From the NCBI GenBank assembly GCA_002633005.1, contig NMRA01000082.1, positions 163,866 through 222,962 on the forward strand: DNA of 59,097 nt, read 5' to 3'. The DNA is from Phoronis australis (lineage: Eukaryota; Phoronida; Phoronidae). Positions 42,011-54,173 of the stretch are shown here, in pieces; within the stretch, counting starts at the first letter, position 1, and each line of letters begins with the position of its first letter. A program made the position numbers and the translations under genes. The notes beneath the pieces were generated by a model, which was not told the DNA's origin, made no database searches, and was given only the letters and a program-made list of their open reading frames with translations.

Positions 42011-44871
42011 AGTCGGCCAAGGTTACTTATCCAGTCGTTATCATTTGTTTATGAAGTATTCATTCCTCTTTCAACCCCTATACGGAAAGCAGTATCTTTG
42101 GAAAGATAATGTATTACAACGGTGATGGCACTAACATAAGTCGCATCTTCGTGGATTTTTCACTTAATAACTTTTACGGGGTTTGAACTCCGGAAAATCT
42201 TTTTAAGGAATTGAATTTGAGGTAACGACTCCCTGGAATCGCGAACCTTAATCATTCCGTTGCAAAATAAAACCAACAAAAACATTATATAACCTTTTGT
42301 AGAGTTCTTCATTTTTTAGCAAACCTGAGTTCCTTTTCCTAGCTCATTTAGTAGACACGTAGGGAGGTGTTTTAATTCATAGCGATACATTTCGGCTTAT
42401 AAATCAGAGAAGTCACCTCCAAGTTCATAAGCTCATGAGGTATGGCTGTGAAAAGCACAGGTTTGCACGGTAGATCACTTGCATGGCTCTTAAAAGGGTA
42501 CCCACTGGTTGCCAGCAAAAAATTTAGAAAATTCACCCCTCCACGCAGCGTACATGTACATGAGATAACGCACATTGGATTACAACTGGTTCAATCAGGT
42601 TTCGTTGCCACAGCACTGCACAGCATCTAGGACGATCGCATCAAAGGCGACTTTTCGGGGTTGAAGAACGTCAGCAAAATTTCCTCTGTGTTGAAACTGT
42701 ATTGAAGATTTTTTTTGACAAAAATCTGCAAAAAGGGGGTGTAATCATATAAAAGATCAATAGTTCTGACACCCGTAGATAGAGATATCACCATATTACT
42801 AAAACATAATGTAATAAAATTTTAAAAAGCATCTGTGAGATTCTTGGATCACTTCCGAAACTGTTTGCATTCTTACGGGAGATGGAGGTTCATGCTTCGA
42901 AAAAATGTTCTCTTTAACCAACTTATCAGTAAAAATAGTGGCAAACGTATGCTCATGTACCACTCTATGTAGATAATTGTAAACTACCTATCATTACATT
43001 TGTGGAGAAATTAGTTATTTCGTAATGTTAAGTAAAGTTGCCTCTTGAGTCGGAATTCGAAGCTAGCTATCTCCTTTGGTCAGATTCAGAGAGGTACTTC
43101 CGGCGCCCTTCCTATTAGCATAGAACTCTACCCTGGAATGCCAACTCCTGCATGTGACCAATGTATTCTATTATTAGAGCTTACGGCCCTGAGACTAGCC
43201 GCGAAAGTTTGCTCTAAGTTTTTCCGGCTGCGTGCTCTACTGAGTTTTGGTCGAAAGTTGTAGTTATCAAATCAAGCCTAATTTCAGTGTTTTATTTTCA
43301 TTTTGTTATTTTTGTTCGTCAAGCGAGTCTACTGAGGTACGATTACATACAATCAGCGATGTCTCGGCAAAATTAGTCAACAAACCCGGCAATTATACTG
43401 GTCATTCTTCATAAGCACCGACCTGTGGCGCTGGGTGAATGCCAGAAATAGTTTGGTCTCCGACATCTTTTCAGCTCCAGTCGCAGAACCACTTTCGACA
43501 ATTAACCTATCATACTACATGCCAGGAGTTTTTCAACAAGACATTTTTGGATTTTAAAATCGTGTTACACTATTTTACAGAAAGAAATTACATTTGGCCT
43601 AAATGAAAAGTTTAGGCCATAATCCTAACCCTAACCTTAACACCAACCCTGAGAAGTAGGCCAACTGTTGTCTGTAGTATTTACCTATACCCGTGAAATA
43701 AAATTCTAAAACATGAAATTTTACCCTGTGAAAGAATCCAATCCACTACTTCGTGTTGCTGACAGCATACAGTGTATATGTCCCGCTCTTGGCGGACTGT
43801 CCCACTTTTTCGATTTATCCGCCATCTCGCCACACCATCTAAATGTGCCGCTGATTGACACGCAGCCAAATTGACGTACATGTTCATTACCTTAATGATT
43901 GATTGATTCATCAACCTACTGATTGGTTGGTTCATCAATCTACTGATTGTTTAGTCCATCAATCAATAGAGGGTAACTCGCCACTTGCTAGATGAAATTA
44001 TCTCCTGGAGCCAAAACTTACATTTAGAAATACCGAAAATAAATTTCAATAGAATTGAGTTTACAATTTTATTTGCTTTTTCGAAAAAAGGATGTGCAAT
44101 TATTTTGCACCAGTTTTGGTTGTGTAATATCGTTATTGCAATATGAGGGACACATTTTTCTACGGATTAAAAGAATTTTAAAAGAGTTTACAATTTTATT
44201 TGCTTTTTCAACAAAGGATGAGAAATTATTTTCCACCAGTTTTGGGAGTGTGATATCGTCATTGCAATATGAGGGAAAAATTTTTCTACGGATTAAAAGA
44301 ATTTTAAATTGAAATTGAAATTTAAAATGGTCTGTGAGACACTGTTTTGGTTGTGTTGGTCACTCGTTCAAAGATATCAATTATTTGTTGTGTGTGCAAC
44401 TTTTTATTTGACTACATTTTTCATGCATGCACTTACGTGTAATGGAACTAACTATTTTTTAAAAATTTGAGAAATATATTTGTGATTACTGTGCTATGAA
44501 TAGAAATATATGCTAACAAAGTTTATGCTTTGAAAAATTACATGTTAATCGGATGAACTAACTCTGTTGGTAAATATTAATTGACAAAACTGTATTCAGT
44601 TGTTTTGAAAACACTCACATTGTATTGTAAATCTTATTTGTAAAGTCAATAATTATTTTTAAAATAATGAATCCAGGAATGTAACAGACTGGCAAATCCC
44701 TGAAACGTTATGTTCTAAGGATTCCTTAAAATATCTTTGAAACTTGTGGTGAAGGAATCCGTAAAATGGGATAAGGTAATAGACTGTAAATACACTTCAA
44801 ATGAGAGAGACCTAATTTCGTTTGTTAGCCAGCTAAACAGGGCGGAACGCAGATTTAAATAAACTTCTAAT
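42011..44871. other. Intergenic, no gene seen
   Basis: AT-rich. Holds a short telomere-like CCTAACCCTAACC patch near 43627, short TGATTGATTCATCAA repeats near 43900-43970 and a 127-bp tandem duplication (44057). No exon-like sequence recognised. Confidence 0.6.
44057..44308. repeat. Two-copy 127-bp tandem duplication
   Basis: The segment starting GAGTTTACAATTTTATTTGC occurs twice (44057 and 44184). Both copies stay open in one plus-strand frame, giving an 85-residue product with a repeated YEG.IFLRIKRIL ending. The period is not a multiple of three. It is probably non-coding. Confidence 0.9.
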
Positions 44872-44877
44872 TTTATT
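44872..44877 (-). terminator. Polyadenylation signal of membrane protein gene 1
   Basis: AATAAA on the minus strand, about 140 bp after the stop codon at 45016-45018. Confidence 0.5.
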
Positions 44878-45015
44878 CGTAAAATAGATAATTGACAAAG
44901 TGAACGCCCAATGTTGCATTGTGTTTTGAACGGATTTCCAGAAAACGCACTCTCCGTATGGAAACAATCTTGCCGAATATTTCTTCAACCAATGGCTATG
45001 GTACGGTGACCGCGC

Positions 45016-45897
45016 TTAATCTTTATATTTAACAGTCTGTTCTAAATCTTTGACATTCACATCACACTGACTATCGAATCGGCCTCTTTCAGCAGTTCTT
45101 ATTTCGATCGCGTCCGTTGAAAAAACCTCAACGTCAGCTTTGATCGGGTTATGAATCTCCACAGTTGGATTACATTCGAACGAACCCTGGTCAACGTCTT
45201 CCAACACTGTAGAATGGTGTTCTGTCTTTGCTGTAGATGTCCTGTGCTTTATTCCGTTCTGGAGGCAGATTTTGGTGAAAACAGAGCTTTCAGCGTTTGC
45301 CTTTCTATATAAAGATGTCGAGCCTTTTCTATCATGAATCGCCGGTAGCTCAGCATTGCCATTGTCACCATGTACGTTGAGAATAACACTGTTTCTCCAG
45401 CTTGATCTCGCATTTAAGACAGGCCGCTCCAGAAAGTCCAACGCGGTCTTTTTCCTCTCATATTTTCCTTCGAAGAACGAGACGGTCCTTTCAAAATCCC
45501 GTTTGGCTTTCTCTGGATCGGCTATACTTTTGCAGCTGCTTTCGGTGACTGCCGCCAAGCTGTTAGCTTGAAGAGTAGAACTGCCGTCATCAGTATTCAA
45601 AACACTGCGGAAATCATCCTCGACGGATCCTTGGAAACGATTGATAACACCTCGGTCTCCTTCGTGCTTCTCTTGCTCTGGAGAAATACCAGTAAAGGTT
45701 TTTTTGTACCAAACAAGCCACACCACGGAAGCAACCAGTACTAGAACCGCAACTCCTCCTACCACGCCGCCGATTACTCCCCCGTGGAGACTCTGTATAT
45801 TCTTCGGTAAATCAGTTTCGGCAAAGTCTTCTTGTGCTTCATCGAATGCGAGTTCAGGAGTCGTGGTAGGTGGGGTTGGGCTGGCTGGTGAGTACAT
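45016..45897 (-). CDS. Single-pass membrane protein, unrecognised family, paralogue 1
   Basis: Intronless ORF of 293 residues from ATG 45895-45897 to TAA 45016-45018. Residues 1-37 are Pro/Thr-rich, then acidic, with no signal peptide. Residues about 40-64 form one hydrophobic segment rich in spaced glycines (GGVIGGVVGGVAVLVLVA), followed by WYKK. This predicts N-terminus outside and a cytoplasmic tail of about 228 residues. The tail has no domain I recognise, but it shares blocks with the gene at 48167-49036: SLAAV, ADPEKAKRDF, DFLE, TSLYRK, VFTKIC, PTVEIHNPIKAD and RFDSQC. Those blocks mark it as truly coding. Upstream exons carrying an extracellular domain are possible but none was seen. 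Role unknown; a receptor-like or adaptor protein is a guess. Confidence 0.85.
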   Translation of the reverse strand: MYSPASPTPPTTTPELAFDEAQEDFAETDLPKNIQSLHGGVIGGVVGGVAVLVLVASVVWLVWYKKTFTGISPEQEKHEGDRGVINRFQGSVEDDFRSVLNTDDGSSTLQANSLAAVTESSCKSIADPEKAKRDFERTVSFFEGKYERKKTALDFLERPVLNARSSWRNSVILNVHGDNGNAELPAIHDRKGSTSLYRKANAESSVFTKICLQNGIKHRTSTAKTEHHSTVLEDVDQGSFECNPTVEIHNPIKADVEVFSTDAIEIRTAERGRFDSQCDVNVKDLEQTVKYKD

Positions 45898-48166
45898 TGC
45901 CCATTTCTGAACTCCAGCCTATTCCTCCTAAAAAACTATTTCTCTACGCACGTTTCACGTTCGAATATCGCGATAATGACACCGAAAGCACGTTTCCAGG
46001 GACTGTTGACGTTAAGTCACCGACTCGCTCAGTATGTGATATCAGCGAAGGCTTGCGATATATTTTGAATACTTGTGCAGTCTTGTTTTTTCTCGAAACT
46101 ATGCTTTCAGTCTACGGAACACATCCTATCGTTTTTAATCCGTTACAATTTTTCAAATCCAATTTGTTAAACTTTTTCAAGAACCATAGAAAAATACTCC
46201 AGTGCATGTTTTGCATGCAAACACGTTTTTATAGTCTGCCTTTTTATGACCAACATTTTTGTACCTTGAACCTAACCATGCCATTAAACGGTAGACTAGA
46301 TATGGGTTTTTACTCTGGTACTCGCGGTAGATATAAGTACTACTACAGGTATCAGAAATGAGATTCTCAGGGGGTTTTTTTATTGGCTAATGGTGTTGAT
46401 TACAGCACCCTTTACTCCTCAACATGTGTGACATTGCAAAAATCTCCCGTTTGGTTTAATCTCCAGACGATAGGTTTCCAAATCGAGGTTAAATGCAGCC
46501 ATTGACGAAGTTCTTTCTTAAGCGTTCCATCATTTTTGCCAGGCATAACGGCACGCAGGCCAAATCCACCACAACCCAAAAACGTATTAAAACCAACCGG
46601 AACTATCTTTATCAACGGAAGCCTCACAAACCTACTTTGGCCTTTAATTCCTGAATTCACACAATGTGATCAATCATCACCCCCACGCCAGCTTATTTTA
46701 GACAGTGTTTTGTTGCCGTTAAATCATCGCTGATGCGGTGATTCCTCCTGCTCCTCACAAAATGACCTTAGCTGGACGTTCGTAATAAACAGGACTCTTG
46801 ACGAGAGCGACTCTTGTACAAATCTGTTGACAAAGTACAGAGTTCTGTGAAACGGGTGGAGTGATGTAAATCAAAACATTTATACAGAATGCTTCTTTAC
46901 AGCGGTGTCTTAGGCGCTTTCCGGACTAATTCAAGCTAACGTGGTTTGCAGAAGAATGCTTCCTGGACCCGAGTTCTAATTTTTTACTTGAAATCGAACT
47001 CACCGTACTTTTGGGCGAATTCAAGATAAGTGTCTATTAGTACATAACGGGTTCTGAGGATGACTTTTTTAACCTAGTTTGCCGGCTCGAGTACGATAAT
47101 TGTCTCTCGGCGGGAAAATCTAGCCAAAATAGAGTGCTCTCATAGAAAATACACGGCGATATATCGCGGATTCTCGCAAAGATCTTGTTTTTCTAGCAAG
47201 GGAGGCACCAGCGTTATTGAACTTCACTCAGATATGTGGCCGTTCATGATTCCACAAGTACCCGAAGAAATTTGATTTCTTTAGTACTGGCACACTCAAC
47301 ACATGAAAAGAATTCTACGTTGACTCCCAAACTGGTAGAGATTGGGCAACTCGACCAGTCTGGAGAATTTGCCGGTTCAGATCAAAGACACCATGCTGTT
47401 GTGATTAATTAAATCACCCCAGACTGCTGATGTATCGTTATTTAGATAATGAGACCATCATAAACACATTAGGGGCGACATTAGTATTTTCAAATTTTCG
47501 CCTTGAAAGTTTGTAAATAGCATGTTTAAATAGTTCGTGAAAAGCACACGTGATTAGGTTTTTGAATTTTTAAGTGACGTGACTTTTGGAACCTAAAACG
47601 TTTGCCGGTTTAATATTCTGCAATAATATGGTCCTCATTAAATCTGCTGGGTGTGCAACATAATTGCGCCAATTACCAAACCACCTCGCAGCCGTTGGAT
47701 TTTGAAGCAAGCCATGTGCCATCTGTACAATTCTTGGAATGACTTTGTGTCATTTCATGTGCTCAGCTTGGCCTGGAGTACCGACTATCAGCTCCTCCAT
47801 GCCACAGTAACATCATTCTCTGAGCAAAAGGAAGTGGGGTACAATTCTTGGAATGAAAATTTGCCCTCATACTCATTTTCTTCCGGTTTATGTCCATTTC
47901 ACAGAATCCGTGAAAAGATTTTTCGATGAATATTCAGCTCAGTTTTTGATCAATTTCTTCTCTGATACCTCATGAGCCGCAGTTCTAGCCCATGAAAAAG
48001 TGGTTGTAAAGAAAAGAACATGCGTCATTGACATTACAATAAATACAAATTGTGCTCTTGATGAGAAGCGACCGTGCTGTTGGTGAGAGAAGGAGATCAG
48101 ATTCAAATGTCGAAATTAGTTGCATTGGAACTGGTTCGTTGTTTTGCCTTAGCTGCATCGCCTCCA
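45898..48166. other. Spacer between the two membrane-protein paralogues
   Basis: About 2.3 kb. I see no third paralogue, no signal-peptide exon and no named repeat. It presumably holds the promoter of paralogue 1 and the 3'UTR of paralogue 2. Confidence 0.55.
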
Positions 48167-49036
48167 TCATTCTACGTCATCTATTTCCACATTGCATTGG
48201 CTGTCGAATCTGTCTATTCCAATAAGCTTGAATTCTACAGTGTCCTTCGCGAAGTTCTCAAAGTCTGCTTTGATAGGGTTATGAATCTCTACAGTTGGAG
48301 TACATTCGAACGACTCTTCCGCAAATTCGTCTATCTTTTTTGGATGATCCTGGTCTTCAGACACCATGGACTCACGGCGCTTTAAGCCGTTACGGGCGCA
48401 GATCTTTTTGAAAACAGGTCTTCCTTCACTATCCTTTCGATATAAGGAGGTAGTGCAGTTTTCAACGGCACCTGTCGGGTCATTGTTGGCAGAAGCGTCG
48501 AAATTTTGAAAACCGATAATTAAACTGCTTCTTTTTGTCGACGAGGCGTTCTGGTTAACGATACTGTGTTCTAGAAAGTCCAAGATGGAAGTTTTACGCC
48601 CGTGTCTTTCTTCGAAAAACGCCTGAGTTGAATCATAGTCCCGTTTGGCTTTCACTGGATCGGCTAAGGTTTTGCAAGCTCTAACCGCTATTGCCGCAAG
48701 GCTGTTTGATCGAATAGCACGATGAGTGCCGTCGGCGCTCAGGACGGTGCGAAATGCACTTTCCACAGCTTCGTTTACGGTCTGGTCCACATCGATCCTC
48801 TTGTGTTTAGGTGTACCGTGGGTAGGAACGACATTTGGCGGGGATAGCGATTTCCTGTACCAAACGGCCCAGACTATGATAGCCGTGAGTCCTAAAAACG
48901 CTACTACTCCTATCACGCCCCCAATAACTTCCCCATGGAGACCTTGGATATTCTCAGGTCTACCGGTATCCTGTAGCAGCGCTTCAGCCGAAACGTCTGG
49001 AGTCGTGATGAGAACTGTCCTATCAGTTGGGTCCAT
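48167..49036 (-). CDS. Single-pass membrane protein, unrecognised family, paralogue 2
   Basis: Intronless ORF from ATG 49034-49036 (MDPTDRTVL) to TGA 48167-48169, 289 residues. The open frame continues five codons upstream without an ATG, where CAACAG could also act as a splice acceptor, so the start is probable, not certain. One hydrophobic segment at residues 37-60 (EVIGGVIGVVAFLGLTAIIV) is followed by WYRKS, giving the same predicted topology as paralogue 1. The cytoplasmic tail keeps the order and spacing of the shared blocks, ending SFECTPTVEIHNPIKAD and RFDSQCNV. The linker after the membrane segment and the middle region have diverged far more. Same strand as paralogue 1, 2.3 kb apart, so they are tandem duplicates of some age. 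Confidence 0.85.
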   Translation of the reverse strand: MDPTDRTVLITTPDVSAEALLQDTGRPENIQGLHGEVIGGVIGVVAFLGLTAIIVWAVWYRKSLSPPNVVPTHGTPKHKRIDVDQTVNEAVESAFRTVLSADGTHRAIRSNSLAAIAVRACKTLADPVKAKRDYDSTQAFFEERHGRKTSILDFLEHSIVNQNASSTKRSSLIIGFQNFDASANNDPTGAVENCTTSLYRKDSEGRPVFKKICARNGLKRRESMVSEDQDHPKKIDEFAEESFECTPTVEIHNPIKADFENFAKDTVEFKLIGIDRFDSQCNVEIDDVE

Positions 49037-50114
49037 GACCCACTGTTGCACCGCACTTCAAAACACTGTAGAAGTCATACTTGTGAAATTTTTGCTTCTT
49101 ATGTAACACAATCGCGTGCACTGACTGCAGTATGACATGGAAAGTGCACTTTCCCGCGTTTTTACGTAACTCGACACTCAATGATGGCTTGCACCCTGTC
49201 TGAACGCCAGATGACTTGACATCTTGTCAATATAAGCGACTCGAATCTGTAACATTTTTGTTACAGGGACGTGGCTACGCGATCATAAAGGTGAGAAATG
49301 ACACGGAGAAACAACATGTTAGGAAGCGCCGAAGGATTTTAAGCAAGCAGGCCTGTCTTCTGGGCGTTGGTGAAAATTCGAGCATATATTCTAAGCAATA
49401 ACGTGTCAACGGTGTTGACTGACGTGAAGGCCGTGGTGATAATTAATCGCATTTAAAGAGACGCAATCGGTTTAAATTTTATTGGAATGTCGCCTTTGTC
49501 TGTCGATCTTCCGTTCCCTGAAATCATTTCTGTTTGAATTTAATTTAGGTCCTAAACAGGAAAGCTTCGCGTGTACCTATGCGCGTAGCGCCTTAGAATC
49601 GCCAAAAAACATAAAGAACGCGTGATAAGAGGAGATCTAACGAAATCTCTGTAGCGTCCGAGACACAATAAGTAACTGAAAACGTTTCAATCAATTACTG
49701 TTGATGGAAGTGTCGCGAATATAAACACACAATCTATCAGACAAACTCACTTCATTTCTGAACTTTCGAAGACCAGACGGAAGGAAACGATTAATTTGAC
49801 CTACGGGTAGTCACGGTAATGACCTCAGTGAAAGAGACTTGTCTCTCCCATTTATGCCCATGAGCACAAAGCGCCAAAAGGTTCCATGACGAGTATCTTT
49901 AGCTGCGCGTTAAAATATGCACAATTAGTTTTTCAACGCTCAACGTACCTCCAATAATAAAAAAATAATTGCATGCGGTCTCACACGTAGGAGCAAATGT
50001 GCGCAGGCAGCGCATGTGGGCCCATTGCACTGATCACCTGGAACCATTTTTATGCTCTATTAATATATAGTTAAAACCGAGCTGAGGAGCTAGAAACCTG
50101 ACTCAAGGGTTTAG

Positions 50115-50193
50115 CAGTGTGACCTGGTGGGACTCGAGCCCACGACCTCGAGTAAAGACAGCGGACACCTATCACGGTAGGCCACATTGACTC
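50115..50193 (-). mobile_element. tRNA-derived SINE head
   Basis: Read on the minus strand: A box TGGCCTACCGTG (50173-50184), then GGTGTCCGC, then GAGGTC and B box GGCTCGAGTCC (50130-50140), which forms a 5-bp GTGGG/CCCAC T-arm. The 5' and 3' ends do not pair as an acceptor stem, so it is a SINE-type promoter, not a tRNA gene. The GTGGCCTA..GGTGTCCGC..GAGGTCGTGGG layout is typical of invertebrate tRNA-derived SINEs. Confidence 0.75.
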
Positions 50194-51770
50194 GCCTCGT
50201 ACCTACAATAAGTACCGTTGGGTATACGTTACTTTTGCACGCTTACTTTATTTCGATGCGGGTGTTAGATTGAACTGAAATTGATTGCAAGGAATCGCTG
50301 AGAATTCTCTTATCGACCACACACCCTTGGCGACTAAAACTTTACTCGTCGTGACAAGTAATACCAACCGGCCTGGACTGAAGCAACGATAACCTGACCG
50401 TTGTTCGCAAGGTTGTTAGAAGTCATTTCCGATCCGAGTAAGGACTAAGATTTGAGGCCAATTTTTTAACATTTAGTGATGTAAGCCAAAAGTAATTTTT
50501 TGGCAGAAACCGCAGGTAAATATGTTTATTTTGTCAAATCGAGAATTTTTAGATACACGACTCTTTGACACCACGTCATATCACGACTGAACAAGAGTGA
50601 GTGAGATTTTTATGATAATATGCGAATCATGCAAATATTTCATTCTCTGAGTTTCTTTTTAGGATTGTACCGTCTTCACTTAGGAAATACGAAATACTTA
50701 GTGATACGAAAATGCAGTCACACGCAGTCGCTCACGGGCCATGCGTTAGCGACCTTGGACTGGTGCAATGGATATTTTTGCAAGGAACCTTTGGTCTAAT
50801 CATAGATTGTAGTCTTTGGTTTAATTAATAAACGCCGATCTTTTATATGAACCTGGTCCGAAGCAAGGTCAAGGTTGCTGTCAGACGATTGACAATGTTC
50901 TTTCAGGGATATCGAAGCGTAGCCGGCAGACATAACCATCCCTACTTCTTATTTCCAAGTTCACAAATTAACGTTGTTATAACCCCAATTTCTATAAAAA
51001 TTGATTTATTTTGTATCGTTATGAATTGGTCTCAAATTGTTTTTCAGTCAACAGATCCCACTTCTGTGCTTGGAAATAATTGGCCAGCAGTTGTGTGCCA
51101 AGTACCGCAATAGTAGTCTTGCCACCTTGTTCAGTTTCATTTTATTCTCCGAGCATAATACAATTGCCAGCATTAACGAACTATCAGCTATTGGCAAGAC
51201 TAAAATCACTTCTCATTAGCTTAAAGAACAAGTTGACACTAATTTTATGTCAGTGTGTGGTCTGAATCAAAAGTTAATTCCTTCGACGTAACCAAAGATT
51301 TTATAGTTACCATATAGTATCTTTGACGTAAGTAGCGGCTTGCAACCGCTTATAATCTATAACCGCTTGAGCAAGTCACGTTGTCTCCTCAATTCACAAT
51401 TACATCATAACCATTATAAACTTGGTGAACACTGGTACACTTCCAAACAAAATACAAAAATGACGTCAGCAGCCTTCAACTCCAAACCAGCGCATCCCTG
51501 AGTGGTCCTGAGACGCTGTAATAAATTATCTAGTCTTCCGAGCCCCATTTAAAATTAGTTATATCCTTTCCACGCGTAAGAAGCCACGACTCCCATATCG
51601 TAAACCATTGACTTGGCGACTCTTCTATCTGAATCGACGATCGATTTCTTAGGTTGCGTCGTCATTCGCTGCATCTGAAAATTCGAAAAAAAATACGCAG
51701 CGTTCAAAAGTGTTTTGTACACCAACGACTAGCAAGTATAACAGAATACTCAAGATACTTAAAAACACAA

Positions 51771-51898
51771 GGTGGTGGTAATGGTGCTGGTGGTTGTGGT
51801 GCTGGTGGTTGTGGTGGTGGTGGTTGTGGTGCTGGTGGTTGTGGTGATGGTGGTTGTGGTGATGGTGGTTGTGGTGGTTGTGATGGTGGTTACAGTGG
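51771..51898 (+). repeat. GGT/TGT-rich minisatellite
   Basis: Repeats of GGTGCTGGTGGTTGTGGT type. In one plus-strand frame (51654-51932) it reads as a Gly/Cys run of the form GAGGCGAGGCG. Probably non-coding simple repeat. Confidence 0.85.
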
Positions 51899-52796
51899 CA
51901 GTAATTGTAGAGTAAAGGTCAATTTCTCATGAATCGTTGCATTTCGAGCACGCGCAAGTGGTTATACGCAAGTAGGGTTGATGTTTAGAAGAGACCTTAC
52001 CGCATTTGCAAACATCGGTTCCTAAAATATCCCGGCGAATAAATGTGGATACGTCAGAGCTGCTGCACTAATTTGAATGGGGACGTTTCTCTCACAACTA
52101 AACAAATTTCCGATGGCTCAATACTTCCACGGGAAATAGTCCTCGTTCATAGATGTAGCATGCAATTGGGCTGACTATATTTTGAAATAGGCCTATCTGC
52201 GCAAATGTCCATACAAAAAAAAATTTCCGCAGCGTCAGGGCTTTTGACCTCTTGTGTGCTCTTGTAGTCTACTGAATACCAGAGATCAAGGTTGTGTTGC
52301 CGGGACCTCATCTACAAGTTTGCGTATTTAGTCAAATTTTAAAATATTTAGAAAAGTACAAATTTGAACTTGAGAAAAAGTATGTATTTCCTAAAAGCAA
52401 AAACTGAAGAAATTGATTGTGACCTTTAAATCAATCCGCAGTCAATTGAGTCACGTGACAAAGTCTTGGTACAAAAAAGAAGGGCAAAACAACGTTAGCT
52501 TTAGCACGATCAAAATGTTGTTAGAGTTTTCTAAATTATCATCTGTTTTGTTTAATGCAACCTTTTCCATAGAAATAAAAAAATCCTATCTTTGATAGCA
52601 ACTCGATGCAAATGTGAAACATTTAGAAACCAATTCCTCACAGAGTGTTTGGAGTACATGGATTTAGCTTAGAATTTGAAAGTTACATATGGATCTGACC
52701 AATCATTTCACAGATATGATGTTCAGAAATTCTGCAGATTTGACATTTTTAGGTCTTACATAACCTTAAACAATCTTTGACGACGTGATTTAACCA

Positions 52797-53021
52797 TTAC
52801 GTTACCATTTTATCGTAGTCTTCTTTCGATATCTTTTTGCTAGTTCTTGTGTTCGGCCTTTCCTTACTCGACGGCACTTTGTAAAGTCTGTCAACGGTTT
52901 GTGCAATTTCATAATCAGTCATTTTCTGGTATCCCATTCCAAACTCGGGCTTTAGTATCGTCCCCCACGGTTGCTTGCTCGATTTAGGTCGCACCGAACT
53001 CCGAATAGTCGCAGACGACAT
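52797..53021 (-). CDS. Small basic protein, possibly ciliary or axonemal
   Basis: ATG 53019-53021 (MSSATIRSSVRPKSSKQPWG) to TAA 52797-52799, 74 residues. Codon use is balanced and unlike the AT-rich surroundings, which supports real coding. The segment YEIAQTVDRLYKVPSS, followed by ISKEDYDKMV, resembles the short VDRLY-type signatures I associate with axonemal microtubule inner proteins. That resemblance is from memory and weak. The frame ends KMVT-stop at ATGGTAACG, which could instead be a splice donor after KM, making this one exon of a longer gene. A loose RFX-like match lies just upstream of the ATG (about 53034). I do not recognise the family. Confidence 0.55.
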   Translation of the reverse strand: MSSATIRSSVRPKSSKQPWGTILKPEFGMGYQKMTDYEIAQTVDRLYKVPSSKERPNTRTSKKISKEDYDKMVT

Positions 53022-53413
53022 GGCTACAAATGTAAGTTCGCATGGTACTTCACACAAAAGCAAATTCACACGGTTCTTCACACAAAATTAAAGCAAGCTC
53101 AAATGATTCTTGAATGAACAAGATCTTCAAATGACATACCATGGACACTGAAATTCAGATCCGATTCAAAAATTATAATATAATTTCTAGATGCTGCATG
53201 ATTTTTTTTTGTAATGGACTGTACTTCCACTCAGATAGCCAGATGGGTGAACGATTTCCGGATATTATTCAAAGAATTCTTCCAAGCTGGAGGCGGAATA
53301 CAGTCATGACATTCTCGCAGCATCTTTCGAAGAACGCTTGTTGTACCAATCCATTATAAAGCAATTATCAACTTCCATACTCTCAATGACTGGCAGCTTT
53401 GTTCGTGCTTGTT

Positions 53414-53689
53414 ATGCCCGTAACCGAACACACTATTAATGAGTCTACATACAGGTGTACCCTGCGGGGTATCACATATGGCACCATTAACCTTTTGGGT
53501 GTCGTAATACGATCGTTCGCTGTGGCAAGTGGAACGTTACTTCAATTTCCACAATACGTATGTGATTTGGACCATTGTACTGAAATCTATGAACAATTTT
53601 ACGAACTTTTGAGCAAGAATCCGAAAGAAAGCGTCCCAGCAGTCGATTCCCTCGGCTACTCTTGCTGGCGACTTGTCAGCAAACTCTAA
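53414..53689 (+). CDS. Hypothetical 91-residue ORF
   Basis: ATG (MPVTEHTINESTYRCTL) to TAA at 53687-53689. Contains six cysteines and mixed codon use that looks plausible for coding. No signal peptide or known motif. The preceding plus-strand ORF at 53141-53359 is in the same frame, separated by two stops, so the two cannot be joined by reading through. It may be an unspliced exon or chance. Confidence 0.25.
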   Translation: MPVTEHTINESTYRCTLRGITYGTINLLGVVIRSFAVASGTLLQFPQYVCDLDHCTEIYEQFYELLSKNPKESVPAVDSLGYSCWRLVSKL

Positions 53690-54173
53690 AAGATTTTTTC
53701 CGAAAAGTCAGTGACAATACATTTTAGGTTATAGCTACACATTACTTACTCCGCTTGCACCACCGCGTTTCCTCAGTTAGCTGCGTCTGAAACTCCTCTC
53801 ACACTCAAGTTTTGACTGGTGTCTAATTTGTGGTCACGATTCTCGTAAAATCAAAACAAACAAACACGCAACTACGACTGGTAAGGTCAAACAATGGAAT
53901 ACTAACTGTTTCTCGATAAGTCTCTACACTACCGAACTATCAGGAATAACATAAACAGTTTAATCTGAGTTGTCCAAACACAACATAGCATAATGCATCG
54001 TTCAATGAGACAGCCCGTTGTATTGTGCAAACAGTCGCGGTTGCTATTGAATGGTATAACTAGTCTTTTGTGTCTCACCTGAATACCTGTGACTGAATGG
54101 TATAAGTTACCGCTTTGATGCTGGCGATATTATGGAGTCGATTATATATTCTCACCCGGGATAACGCGCGGTT

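Larger units (their letters stand above)
49037..52796. other. Intergenic, SINE and minisatellite, no gene seen
   Basis: Apart from the SINE head (50115) and the GGT repeat (51771), no exon or regulatory motif stands out. Confidence 0.55.

Noticed and set aside
43620-43650. Interstitial telomere repeat
   Set aside because: Only about two and a half imperfect CCCTAA units; chance or a minor remnant.
45356-45910. Plus-strand ORFs of 71-89 codons, and 48726-49106 likewise
   Set aside because: Antisense shadows of the two membrane-protein genes.
50115-50193. tRNA gene
   Set aside because: A and B boxes are present, but the ends cannot pair into an acceptor stem; called a SINE head instead.
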